Position numbers and translations under genes: made by a program
Part shown: positions 1 through 6,000 of the stretch, in pieces
Numbering within the stretch: the stretch's first letter is position 1
Layout: the number at the start of each line of letters is the position of its first letter
Notes under the pieces: model-generated
Told to the model about the DNA's origin: nothing
The model's input: only the letters and a program-made list of their open reading frames with translations
The model's database searches: none
From: Longimicrobiales bacterium
Lineage (GTDB): Bacteria; Gemmatimonadota; Gemmatimonadetes; Longimicrobiales; Gaopeijiaceae
Length of the DNA stretch: 6,704 bases
NCBI GenBank assembly: GCA_022428035.1
Contig: JAKMDG010000419.1
Span: 1-6,704 of the forward strand
Direction of reading: 5' to 3'

Positions 1-395
1 ATGACGCCCTCGTACATCTGCATCTGGCTGCCGTCGAGAATGGCTTCAAGGCGCGTTCGTGATTCTTCTTCCGTGCCTCGCATGGCATCCCGCCGCTCCG
101 CCTTGTACGCCGTCATGTCATTGCGTGAGATTTGTCCGGCCCGGAGCTGTGATCGCATCTCGTCGATGCGAGCGCGTTCTTCGCTACGCCGGGTGACTCG
201 GTCCGCACGCCATGCATCGAGCTGTCCGATCTGCTGATCGTCGAGCTCCAGTCGATCACGTATCGACATGACGTGCTCGACATCTATTCCGCCGCGGGGC
301 CCGCGTCGGCGTTCTCCGGCCTGGCCATGCGCGTCTGCTACGCCAACGGCGAGACCGGTGAACAGAGCCATGCTCAAGATCTGATTGCGGTTCAT
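1..395 (-). CDS. Secreted Spy/CpxP-like helical protein, partial (C-terminus beyond left edge)
   Basis: The frame is open from the ATG at 395-393 to the left edge, giving 131 visible residues and no stop. The N-terminus looks like a signal peptide: MNRNQ, then a hydrophobic core (ILSMALFTGLAVGVA), then small residues (ADA, GQA) that could be a signal peptidase I site near residues 22-26. The next ~15 residues are Arg/Gly-rich. The rest is highly charged and probably helical, with RDRLELDDQQIGQLDAW at about 46-62 and LEAILDGSQMQMYEGV at 116-131. Both resemble the repeated leucine-to-glutamine helices of periplasmic LTXXQ (Spy/CpxP) proteins, which are small chaperones or envelope-stress sensors. 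The start is fixed by a strong Shine-Dalgarno sequence, AGGAG, 8 nt upstream. The gene lies 94 bp downstream of comE on the same strand, so it could be read through or have its own promoter. Family assignment rests on composition and pattern only; an unrelated exported coiled-coil protein is possible. Confidence 0.7.
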   Translation of the reverse strand, partial: MNRNQILSMALFTGLAVGVADAHGQAGERRRGPRGGIDVEHVMSIRDRLELDDQQIGQLDAWRADRVTRRSEERARIDEMRSQLRAGQISRNDMTAYKAERRDAMRGTEEESRTRLEAILDGSQMQMYEGV

Positions 396-403
396 GGTTC
401 TGA

Positions 404-408
404 CTCCT
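404..408 (-). promoter_or_regulatory. Ribosome binding site of the Spy-like gene
   Basis: The minus strand reads AGGAG followed by 8 nt and then ATG (395-393). This near-consensus site decides the start of the exported protein and is the best reason to treat the left-edge frame as a real gene. Confidence 0.75.
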
Positions 409-426
409 GCGCACCAACTGAGGGGT

Positions 427-452
427 GTGAAGCACTGCGTTGCAGGCTCCAC
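427..452 (-). terminator. Intergenic hairpin after comE (no U-tract)
   Basis: On the minus strand, arm GTGGAGC+CTGC pairs with GCAG+GCTTCAC around a 3-nt loop (AAC). This gives 11 base pairs with one bulged T. One pair is a G-U wobble in minus-strand RNA but an A-C mismatch in plus-strand RNA, so the fold favours the direction of transcription. It begins 38 nt past the comE stop and ends 31 nt before the Spy-like start. No run of T follows, so it is not a canonical intrinsic terminator. It may be a 3'-end stabilising hairpin, a weak or factor-assisted terminator, or a 5'-UTR structure of the downstream gene. Confidence 0.4.
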
Positions 453-489
453 TGTATGTGCGTATTGGAGTCGAATCCGTGTCGGTTCG

Positions 490-1098
490 TTAAGTGCGTC
501 CTGAGGGCCCCGCGACGAGAGCATCACGCATGATACCCGACCACTCGGCAAGCGAGTGCTGGAGGTATCGGGCCTCCTCCTCCGGGCACCGGCCGATCGG
601 CCCCTGGTCGCCGGGCTCCGTCCGTACATGAACAAACGTCGGCCCGGACTCCCGGAGCAGTTCCGGCACAGCCTCTGCCCATGCCCGGGCATCGTCAAAG
701 TGATGCACCGTTCGGAAGCCGACGGCTTGGGCCATCGCGGCGTAGTCGATCTGCCCTGACCCCGGGACGGGCTGGTGACCGGTGATCTCATACACGCCGT
801 TGTCACAGACGACGAGGATGTAGTTGGCCGCCCTTACGTCCACTGCGGTCGCCAACGTGCCCAGGCACATCAGCATACTGCCGTCACCATTGAGGCAGAC
901 GACCCGCCGCGACGGCTGGGCGAGAGCGATCCCGAGAGCCAAGTCGGCTGTGTGCCCCATCGCGCTGTCTGCAGACGCGAAGTCAAGATCGCTGTCTGAA
1001 AGACGGCCCCAGGGACGAACGACGCTCATGGTCGTGACCACGACCTCGTCGGTCCGGTGACGCGACAATGGTTCGAGCAGCTGACCGACGGTCAGCAT
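490..1098 (-). CDS. comE: Thiamine-diphosphate 2-oxoacid decarboxylase, beta (PP-domain) subunit, ComE-like
   Basis: This 202-residue protein matches the C-terminal, cofactor-binding half of sulfopyruvate/phosphonopyruvate decarboxylases, which turn a 2-oxoacid into an aldehyde and CO2 using thiamine diphosphate and Mg2+. The family signature is visible. GDGS at 71-74 begins the diphosphate-binding motif, and the Asp-Asn of VVCDNGVYEITGHQ at 97-110 closes it; the DNGVYE-TG pattern is typical of phosphonopyruvate/sulfopyruvate decarboxylases. ASADSAMGHTADLALGIALA at 41-60 is the usual segment before it. It is a complete stand-alone PP domain and needs the comD-like subunit encoded just upstream to form an active site. 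Its ATG shares one base with the comD stop (TGATG), so the two are probably translationally coupled. The stop is TAA at 492-490. I cannot tell sulfopyruvate from phosphonopyruvate or another 2-oxoacid as substrate; no phosphonate gene is in view. Confidence 0.85.
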   Translation of the reverse strand: MLTVGQLLEPLSRHRTDEVVVTTMSVVRPWGRLSDSDLDFASADSAMGHTADLALGIALAQPSRRVVCLNGDGSMLMCLGTLATAVDVRAANYILVVCDNGVYEITGHQPVPGSGQIDYAAMAQAVGFRTVHHFDDARAWAEAVPELLRESGPTFVHVRTEPGDQGPIGRCPEEEARYLQHSLAEWSGIMRDALVAGPSGRT

Positions 1099-1631
1099 CA
1101 GTCAAAGCCCCGGGTGACGATCAGGGCGGTCGGCCGTAGTCCGGTCGCCGCGCCGGAGATCAGGTCGCCCAGGGCCTCTACCATGTCGTCCTCCTGGGAG
1201 CACAGACCCCACGGAATCCCCCACGCGTCGAGGGTCGGTTCGGTGAAGAGTGCGGTCGAATCGACGTCCGGGCGTGTGAGGAGTTCTCTGGTGCGCTCCG
1301 CGTCCCGTGTCACACCGGCATGCTCCATCTTCGCGTATCCACGACCGGTCACGATGAACGGCATCGGTGCGCCCATGCGCTGGGCAGTGCCGCGGATCGC
1401 ATCCCCTGCCTCCAGCAGGCCCGTATTCTGAATCACGACGAGAGGTGTGGCTCCACCGAGCCAGAGGCCCGAGGCGAGCGCGAACGCCTCACCCTCCCGG
1501 GTGACCGTGATCAGACGGATCGTCGGGTGGCGTTGGACCGTGTCGAACAGGGGCCCCGATGTGTTGTCCGGTATACCGACGACGTGGGTGACCCCTGCGC
1601 GCAGGAGAGCGTCGACGCTCCGACGTGCCAT
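1098..1631 (-). CDS. comD: Thiamine-diphosphate 2-oxoacid decarboxylase, alpha (PYR-domain) subunit, ComD-like
   Basis: This 177-residue protein is the pyrimidine-binding half of a split thiamine-diphosphate decarboxylase. Its N-terminus, RAGVTHVVGIPDNTSG (11-26), is the typical opening of sulfopyruvate decarboxylase alpha subunits. VTREGEAFALASGLWLGG (43-60) carries the glutamate (E46, by comparison with the NEGNA motif of phosphonopyruvate decarboxylase) that activates the cofactor ring. VVIQNTGLLEAGDAIRGTA (65-83) is the next conserved segment. No GDG-N cofactor motif is present, as expected, because the comE-like subunit supplies it. The ATG at 1631 lies 4 nt past the permease stop, and the stop overlaps the comE start by one base. 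The upstream Shine-Dalgarno is weak (GAGCAGC), which fits coupling to permease translation. The length agrees with ComD-type subunits (about 160-180 residues). The domain call is secure; the substrate is inferred only. Confidence 0.85.
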   Translation of the reverse strand: MARRSVDALLRAGVTHVVGIPDNTSGPLFDTVQRHPTIRLITVTREGEAFALASGLWLGGATPLVVIQNTGLLEAGDAIRGTAQRMGAPMPFIVTGRGYAKMEHAGVTRDAERTRELLTRPDVDSTALFTEPTLDAWGIPWGLCSQEDDMVEALGDLISGAATGLRPTALIVTRGFD

Positions 1632-1635
1632 GGAC

Positions 1636-3039
1636 TCAGCTGCTCGCGGCGTTCCGACGTGTGGTGATCACTCCGGCAACCAGCATCGCACCGAGCATCA
1701 ACCCCGCACCCTTGGCGAGATCGGGTTGTGTGTAGATCAGAATGGCCAGAATCGCGACGTACAAAACGAGCGTGATCGCGGGGAGCACCGGGTATCCCGG
1801 CATCCGGAAGGGCCGGACGAGGTCGGGTCGCGAGACCCGCAGCTTGAAGTACCCCAGCAGAACCATCGTGTCGACCGTGATCGCCACCGTCATCATGAAG
1901 CGGATCAGGGTCTCGAAGCTGGCCGTGAGCGCAAGTGCGCCGATCCAGATCGTGATCATCAACAGGGCATTCCTGGGCGTGCCCCTCGCGTCCACATCAG
2001 CGAGGGATCGAGGCGCGAGTCCCTCCCGGGCCAGCCCGAACGCGACCCGGGGCAGCCCCAGGAAGTTCACGTTGGCACTGCTGACGAGAATCAGCAGGCT
2101 GGCAACGAGCACGACCAGGCCCGCCGTCTCCCCAAAGACCGCGGCGGTGGCTTCCCTGGCCACGAGATCGGCGCCGGCCATCTCCTCGGGCGTCATCGCC
2201 GAGAGGAAAGAGATGTTCATGAGGAGGTAGAGCACCATCACGGCGACAGCACCGCCCAGCAGGATCTTCGGCAGCGACTGCCCCGGATCCACAACTTCCT
2301 CCGACATCTTCGCCGCGTCCTCCCACCCGTAGTAGGCGAACGAGATCGACTGGTACGCGAGGGCATAGCCCAAGAGTCCCGCTGTAGCTTCACTCGAAAT
2401 GAGTGGCGCGCCGGCCCCTGCGGAGGCCGTGCCGCCGACGATCCCGACCGCCGCGATGGCCAGCACGATCACCACTTTGATCGCGGTGGTAATGTTCTGG
2501 AACGTGGTGCTCGCCTTCAGGCCTCGGGTGTGCAGGAGGAAGTACGCCAGGACGACGGCGAGTGCGACAACACCGACCCACGACAGCCTGATGTCACCGA
2601 GCCAGGAAGGGCCCGTGAGCACGAAAAAGACGGTGTCCGGCACCATCGTCGTCCCAGCGGCAAGCATGAAGAGATAGCCGGAGATCAGAACGGCTTTGGA
2701 TGCCCCACTGAAGCCACGCGTGACGAAAATCTCTGACCAGCCTGCAACGAAGCCCATCGTATCGCCCCAGGCGTGCCGGGCGTACACGTACTTGCCACCG
2801 GCCTCGGGCAAGGCGGCCGCCATCTCCGCCAGCATGAGGGTGCTGAGCCCGGCCATCACGCCGCCGAAGAACCACATCCCGAGGATGACGACCGGATCGC
2901 GCAGATAGCCGGCGATGAGCCCCGGAGTGCCGAGGATACCGGCCCCGATCACGATCCCGACCGTGACGGCAAGGCCGTCGCGAATACGAAGGACGCGTTT
3001 CAGCTGCGGCGGGCTTGAATCGCTCAAGGTATCACTCAC
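1636..3039 (-). CDS. APC-superfamily amino-acid permease
   Basis: A 467-residue inner-membrane transporter with about 12 hydrophobic segments, the usual size and layout of the amino acid-polyamine-organocation family. These carriers move amino acids or related organic acids by proton symport or exchange. TM1 has the glycine-rich GIVIGAGILGTPG (28-40), the unwound substrate-binding stretch of the family. Residues 74-87 (AALPEAGGKYVYAR) match the conserved loop after TM2. YYGWEDAAKMSEEVVDPGQ (236-254) matches the conserved loop after TM6. The C-terminus is short and basic. The start chosen is GTG at 3039-3037, inside the end of lutC (8-nt overlap). The following gene starts 4 nt after the stop. 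Its place between lutC and comD suggests it imports the substrate of this pathway, or an amino acid that feeds it. Known lactate operons usually carry LctP/LldP-type lactate permeases instead, so an APC carrier here is worth noting. Substrate unknown. Confidence 0.9.
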   Translation of the reverse strand: MSDTLSDSSPPQLKRVLRIRDGLAVTVGIVIGAGILGTPGLIAGYLRDPVVILGMWFFGGVMAGLSTLMLAEMAAALPEAGGKYVYARHAWGDTMGFVAGWSEIFVTRGFSGASKAVLISGYLFMLAAGTTMVPDTVFFVLTGPSWLGDIRLSWVGVVALAVVLAYFLLHTRGLKASTTFQNITTAIKVVIVLAIAAVGIVGGTASAGAGAPLISSEATAGLLGYALAYQSISFAYYGWEDAAKMSEEVVDPGQSLPKILLGGAVAVMVLYLLMNISFLSAMTPEEMAGADLVAREATAAVFGETAGLVVLVASLLILVSSANVNFLGLPRVAFGLAREGLAPRSLADVDARGTPRNALLMITIWIGALALTASFETLIRFMMTVAITVDTMVLLGYFKLRVSRPDLVRPFRMPGYPVLPAITLVLYVAILAILIYTQPDLAKGAGLMLGAMLVAGVITTRRNAASS

Positions 3040-3673
3040 GCTCAGAGGGTCGTTCAGATGCGTGACGGTACGCGCCGAGACCAGCCTGGGCCACTACGGC
3101 AATCACGCGGCCGGGTCCATGGACGCCCTTCACCATGACCTGCCCGATATCGGCCGACTTCGAAGGGCCTGAGTGGAGACCGATGGCGGCCGGTAGATCA
3201 GCTCGCACCGCCCCGAGCGCATCGGCGAGCGTCGCATGAACCGTCGTGGCGTCGACGAGCACTACCAGAATCGGAGGCAGCAGCTGCGCACGACGTCCAT
3301 CCCGAGCGTCCATCATCAGGGAGCCGGTTTCAGCTACAGCCGCCCGCGCCACCGCAACGCCTGCGGGCGCGGTGTGCTCGGATCCGTGAGGAACGGGGGT
3401 CGGCCCGAGCCCGGCCACCTCGGCCGGAACGCCTACGCCCAACGAAAGTTCATCGAAGCCGGACAGGAACTCCCGCAGCCAGGTATCACGCTGGGCGCTA
3501 CTCGAGACGTGTACGACCTCACCGCCGGCCTGGGTGAACATCGTCTCGAACCCGTGTAGTGGAGATGGGGCCGGCTCCGGTCGCCACGCTCCGAATCGAC
3601 CGGGGTGGTCGACCTGTGCACGACGCTCCCTCGCTGCCCGGATCGACGCCAGGATCTGCTCGCGCGCGCTCAT
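3032..3673 (-). CDS. lutC: LutC-like LUD-domain protein
   Basis: This 213-residue LUD (lactate utilisation) domain protein is the third component of the LutABC/YkgEFG complex, which oxidises L-lactate to pyruvate in Bacillus and other bacteria. The family motifs appear in order: an N-terminal helix (SAREQILASIRAARERR), VAETGSLMMDAR at 113-124, GRRAQLLPPILVVLVD at 126-141, and SGPSKSADIGQVMVKGVHGP at 168-187. The last two are the conserved core of the domain. The protein ends with about 18 hydrophilic residues beyond the usual VHGP...VVA ending. This tail overlaps the permease start and may be tolerated rather than functional. Its ATG overlaps the lutB stop (ATGA, 4 nt), so the two are almost certainly coupled. 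A cytoplasmic, soluble protein is expected, with no signal or membrane segment. The family call is firm. That lactate is the substrate is only an inference from characterised homologues. Confidence 0.9.
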   Translation of the reverse strand: MSAREQILASIRAARERRAQVDHPGRFGAWRPEPAPSPLHGFETMFTQAGGEVVHVSSSAQRDTWLREFLSGFDELSLGVGVPAEVAGLGPTPVPHGSEHTAPAGVAVARAAVAETGSLMMDARDGRRAQLLPPILVVLVDATTVHATLADALGAVRADLPAAIGLHSGPSKSADIGQVMVKGVHGPGRVIAVVAQAGLGAYRHASERPSERE

Positions 3674-5076
3674 TCAATGCCCTCGCGCCACAGATCTCTG
3701 AACGACTTCGGGCTGGGAGTGGGAGCCTCCCGCTCCTGCATCCAGCCACTGAGTACCGGCAGTGCCTTGCCCACGGCTCGCCAAGGCGTCCAGCGGAGAG
3801 CCTCACCAGCCGTGGAGAACGCGCTCGGTCGTTCGGCCAGCTCGGCATAAGAGCGCATGGCCAGCCGTTCACCCACGGAGTTGCGGCCCTCCTCAACCGT
3901 CCGTTCCCGCCAGTGCACCAGAAGCTCAGGAATGGGGATCCGGACGGGGCACACGTCCACGCACGCCCCACACAGGCTCGACGCATGGGGAAGGGGCAGC
4001 GCACGATCCAGACCCAGCAGACCAGGTGCGATAATCGCCCCGATCGGCCCGGAGTAGGTCCACCCATACGCGTGCCCACCCGTTTGCCGATAGACCGGGC
4101 AGATATTCAGGCAGGCGCCGCAGCGTACACAACGAAGCGCCTCCCACGCAGTGTCGTCTTCATAGAGCGCCGTGCGGCCGTTGTCCACGAAGACAACATG
4201 GACCTCCTCGGGTCCGTCTACCTCGTCGGCCCTACGCGGACCCTGGATGAGCGATACGAAAAGGCCAATGGGCTGGCCCGTCGCGGCACGAGCCGTCAGC
4301 TGAAGGAATCCTGCCAGGTCTTCGAACCTGGGAACGATCTTCTCGATCCCCACGAGGGCGACGTGGATGCGCGGCACGGACGTGGTGAGTCGGATGTTCC
4401 CCTCATTCTCGATGAGCGCAATCGTACCGGTGTCCGCGGCCACGAAATTGCCTCCCGAGATCCCTAGGTCGGCGGCGAGAAAGTCCCCCCGGAGCGCCGC
4501 GCGCGCGGCCGCAGCAAGCTCATCGGGGTCGGCGTCCATCGGCGTGCCCAGCTCCTCGTGGAAAAGCGCCCGACAGTCCTCGAGGCTACGATGGATGGCA
4601 GGCCCTACGATGTGACTGGGCGGCTCACCGAGAAGCTGGATGATGTACTCTCCTAGATCGGTCTCCACAGAGCGGACGCCGAGCGTGTCGAGGTGGGCGT
4701 TCACCTCGAGCTCCTCACTCAGCATGCTCTTCGCCTTCACGACCGTCCGAACCTCGTGCTCTACGACGATCGCTTCGAGTAACCGGTGGACATCATCCGC
4801 GGAGGAGGCCCAGTGCACGTGGGCTCCGTTTGCGACGAGGCTTTGCTCTGCCTGCTCCAGATACTCATCGAGGTGCGTCAGCGCGTGTGCCTTCACGTCC
4901 TGAGCCCAATCGCGCCAGCGATCAGAATCCACCTCCGCATAGGCTTTGGTGCGCAACGCGTCGAACGTTCTTGTCGCTGACCCGACGGAGTCACGAACCT
5001 CGGGTGTGTCCCGCAGAGTTCGAGCCGAGGCCTCGCGATACGAGGCTGGACGGAACGTTGACGAGTTGCCGCTCAC
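3670..5076 (-). CDS. lutB: LutB-like iron-sulfur LUD-domain protein
   Basis: This 468-residue protein is the central component of a LutABC-type 2-hydroxyacid oxidation complex. An N-terminal LUD domain (about 70-300) contains KAKSMLSEELEVNAHL (114-129), the GISGGNFVAADTGTIAL segment (205-221) and ENEGNIRLTTSVPRIHVAL (223-241). It is followed by a ferredoxin-like region with two cysteine clusters. C316, C319, C322 and C326-Pro form a full C-x2-C-x2-C-x3-C-P set. C369, C372 and C376-Pro form the shorter set typical of LutB. These are expected to bind [4Fe-4S] clusters passing electrons from hydroxyacid oxidation toward the respiratory chain. The C-terminus has the short LutB tail with a WxxW-like Arg/Trp stretch. 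The start is GTG at 5076-5074, overlapping the lutA stop by 4 nt (GTGA), with a GAGGG Shine-Dalgarno upstream inside lutA. The length agrees with LutB proteins (about 470). No missing residue was noticed. Confidence 0.93.
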   Translation of the reverse strand: MSGNSSTFRPASYREASARTLRDTPEVRDSVGSATRTFDALRTKAYAEVDSDRWRDWAQDVKAHALTHLDEYLEQAEQSLVANGAHVHWASSADDVHRLLEAIVVEHEVRTVVKAKSMLSEELEVNAHLDTLGVRSVETDLGEYIIQLLGEPPSHIVGPAIHRSLEDCRALFHEELGTPMDADPDELAAAARAALRGDFLAADLGISGGNFVAADTGTIALIENEGNIRLTTSVPRIHVALVGIEKIVPRFEDLAGFLQLTARAATGQPIGLFVSLIQGPRRADEVDGPEEVHVVFVDNGRTALYEDDTAWEALRCVRCGACLNICPVYRQTGGHAYGWTYSGPIGAIIAPGLLGLDRALPLPHASSLCGACVDVCPVRIPIPELLVHWRERTVEEGRNSVGERLAMRSYAELAERPSAFSTAGEALRWTPWRAVGKALPVLSGWMQEREAPTPSPKSFRDLWREGIE

Positions 5077-5843
5077 GTTCGTCCCTCTGATTCGGCCGTG
5101 CCGGTGACTCCCTGCCAGAGCAGGCTGGCGAGGTGTCGAAACGGCACGTCAGAGCTACGACGTAGGGCTCGACCAGAAAGCTGAAGCAGGCAGCCGCCAT
5201 CGGCCGACGTCACGACATCCACCTCAGGTAGTGTGTCGAGTTTGTGATCCGCCATTGCTGCCGACACCTCGGGAAGCTTGGCCGAGAAGGTACCTCCGAA
5301 GCCACAGCATTCCTGGTCCGCAGACCACTCCATCACACGGGCACCCGCACCACGCAGAAGAGCTACCGGCTCGGACGAGACACCAAGCTCGCGCAGCGCA
5401 TGACAACCATGATGGTACGCCACCCGCTGACCATCGAGACCGTTACCCAGATGCTGCACTCCCACGACGGTCGCCAGGAACTGAGATAGTTCGTAGGTAC
5501 GTGCGGCCAGTTCACGCGTCGCATTCCGCATCGTCTCCGCAGCAGTCGGGTCGTCCTCTGGACTGGATCCAGCGAGCTCGGGGTACAGTGTCCGCATCAT
5601 ACACGCACAGCTGCCTGAGGGTAACACGACATAGTCGGCATCCTCGAATACGTCGACAGTATGCTTCATCATCCGAAGCGCCTCGTCTCGATGCCCTGAA
5701 TTGTACGCCGGCTGCCCACAGCAGGTCTGCGCCAGGGGAAAGGAGACCTCAGCACCTACATGTCTGAGAAGGCGAACCGCATCGGCGCACGCATCCGCGA
5801 AGAACTGATCTCCGAGACACGTCACGAACAGCGACACGTTCAC
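5073..5843 (-). CDS. lutA: LutA-like cysteine-rich (CCG-domain) protein
   Basis: This 256-residue protein has two cysteine-rich CCG domains, like LutA/YkgE and the GlpC/HdrB families, which hold iron-sulfur clusters in electron-transfer complexes. Domain 1 has C9 (FVTCLGDQFF), C41-C42-G (QTCCGQPAYNSG) and C79 (PSGSCACM). Domain 2 has C147 (HHGCHALRELG), C179-C180-G (ECCGFGGTFS) and C218 (DGGCLLQ). An extra cysteine, C81, lies next to the domain 1 ligand. The protein should work with LutB and LutC in 2-hydroxyacid (classically L-lactate) oxidation. The start is GTG at 5843-5841, fixed by a strong GGAGG seven bases upstream. The stop TGA overlaps the lutB start. The start also overlaps the stop of the preceding open frame (GTGA). 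Length and motif order are normal for LutA. This is the first certain gene of the lut-permease-comDE unit; no separate promoter is obvious just upstream. Confidence 0.93.
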   Translation of the reverse strand: MNVSLFVTCLGDQFFADACADAVRLLRHVGAEVSFPLAQTCCGQPAYNSGHRDEALRMMKHTVDVFEDADYVVLPSGSCACMMRTLYPELAGSSPEDDPTAAETMRNATRELAARTYELSQFLATVVGVQHLGNGLDGQRVAYHHGCHALRELGVSSEPVALLRGAGARVMEWSADQECCGFGGTFSAKLPEVSAAMADHKLDTLPEVDVVTSADGGCLLQLSGRALRRSSDVPFRHLASLLWQGVTGTAESEGRT

Positions 5844-5850
5844 CGTTCGA

Positions 5851-5855
5851 CCTCC
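5851..5855 (-). promoter_or_regulatory. Ribosome binding site of lutA
   Basis: The minus strand reads GGAGG, 7 nt of spacer, then the GTG start of lutA at 5843. This consensus site supports the non-ATG start and suggests the operon's first lut gene is well translated in its own right, although its start also overlaps the stop of the frame upstream. Confidence 0.8.
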
Positions 5856-5979
5856 ATGACTCCGAAGAGCAGTTCCCGCTGTGTTTCGCGCGTCAGCTGG
5901 ATGCGCTCGTGACTCAGGCGGAAGCTGTCTGATGGTACCGCGACATCGTTCAGTGGGTCGACCTCGTCAACGGCGTAGC

Positions 5980-6000
5980 GAGGAGCTTTGTCAGCTCTCC
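5980..6000 (-). other. Small hairpin spanning the VOC stop codon
   Basis: On the minus strand, GGAGAGCT and AGCTCCTC flank a 5-nt loop (GACAA). Five contiguous pairs (GAGCT/AGCTC) form the core, and two or three more follow after a mismatch. The VOC stop (TGA, 5993-5991) lies at the edge of the stem and loop. There is no T-run after it. It may be a weak 3'-end structure or chance. Confidence 0.25.

Noticed and set aside
1..237. Plus-strand open frame at the left edge
   Set aside because: It is Ser/Arg-rich and opposite the exported protein gene, which has a signal peptide and strong ribosome binding site.
1664..1671. Perfect palindrome GTGATCAC near the end of the permease gene
   Set aside because: It lies within coding sequence for Val-Ile-Thr, is only 8 bp, and is expected by chance at this length.
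1447..2736. Long plus-strand open frame (429 codons) opposite the permease
   Set aside because: It is antisense to a clear APC permease, and its product is rich in Arg/Asp/Gln/Glu/His with no domain. This is a typical shadow in high-GC DNA.
3559..4467. Plus-strand open frame (302 codons) opposite lutB and lutC
   Set aside because: It is the shadow of well-supported lut genes; the product has no recognisable motif and no ribosome binding site was seen.
5231..5767. Plus-strand open frame (178 codons) opposite lutA
   Set aside because: It is antisense to LutA with both CCG motifs intact, and its composition is low-complexity, rich in Arg, His, Ser and Pro.
5941..5970. TTGACG (minus, 5970-5965) as a -35 box for lutA
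   Set aside because: At 17 nt spacing the -10 position reads GATGTC, a poor match, so there is no pair to support a promoter.
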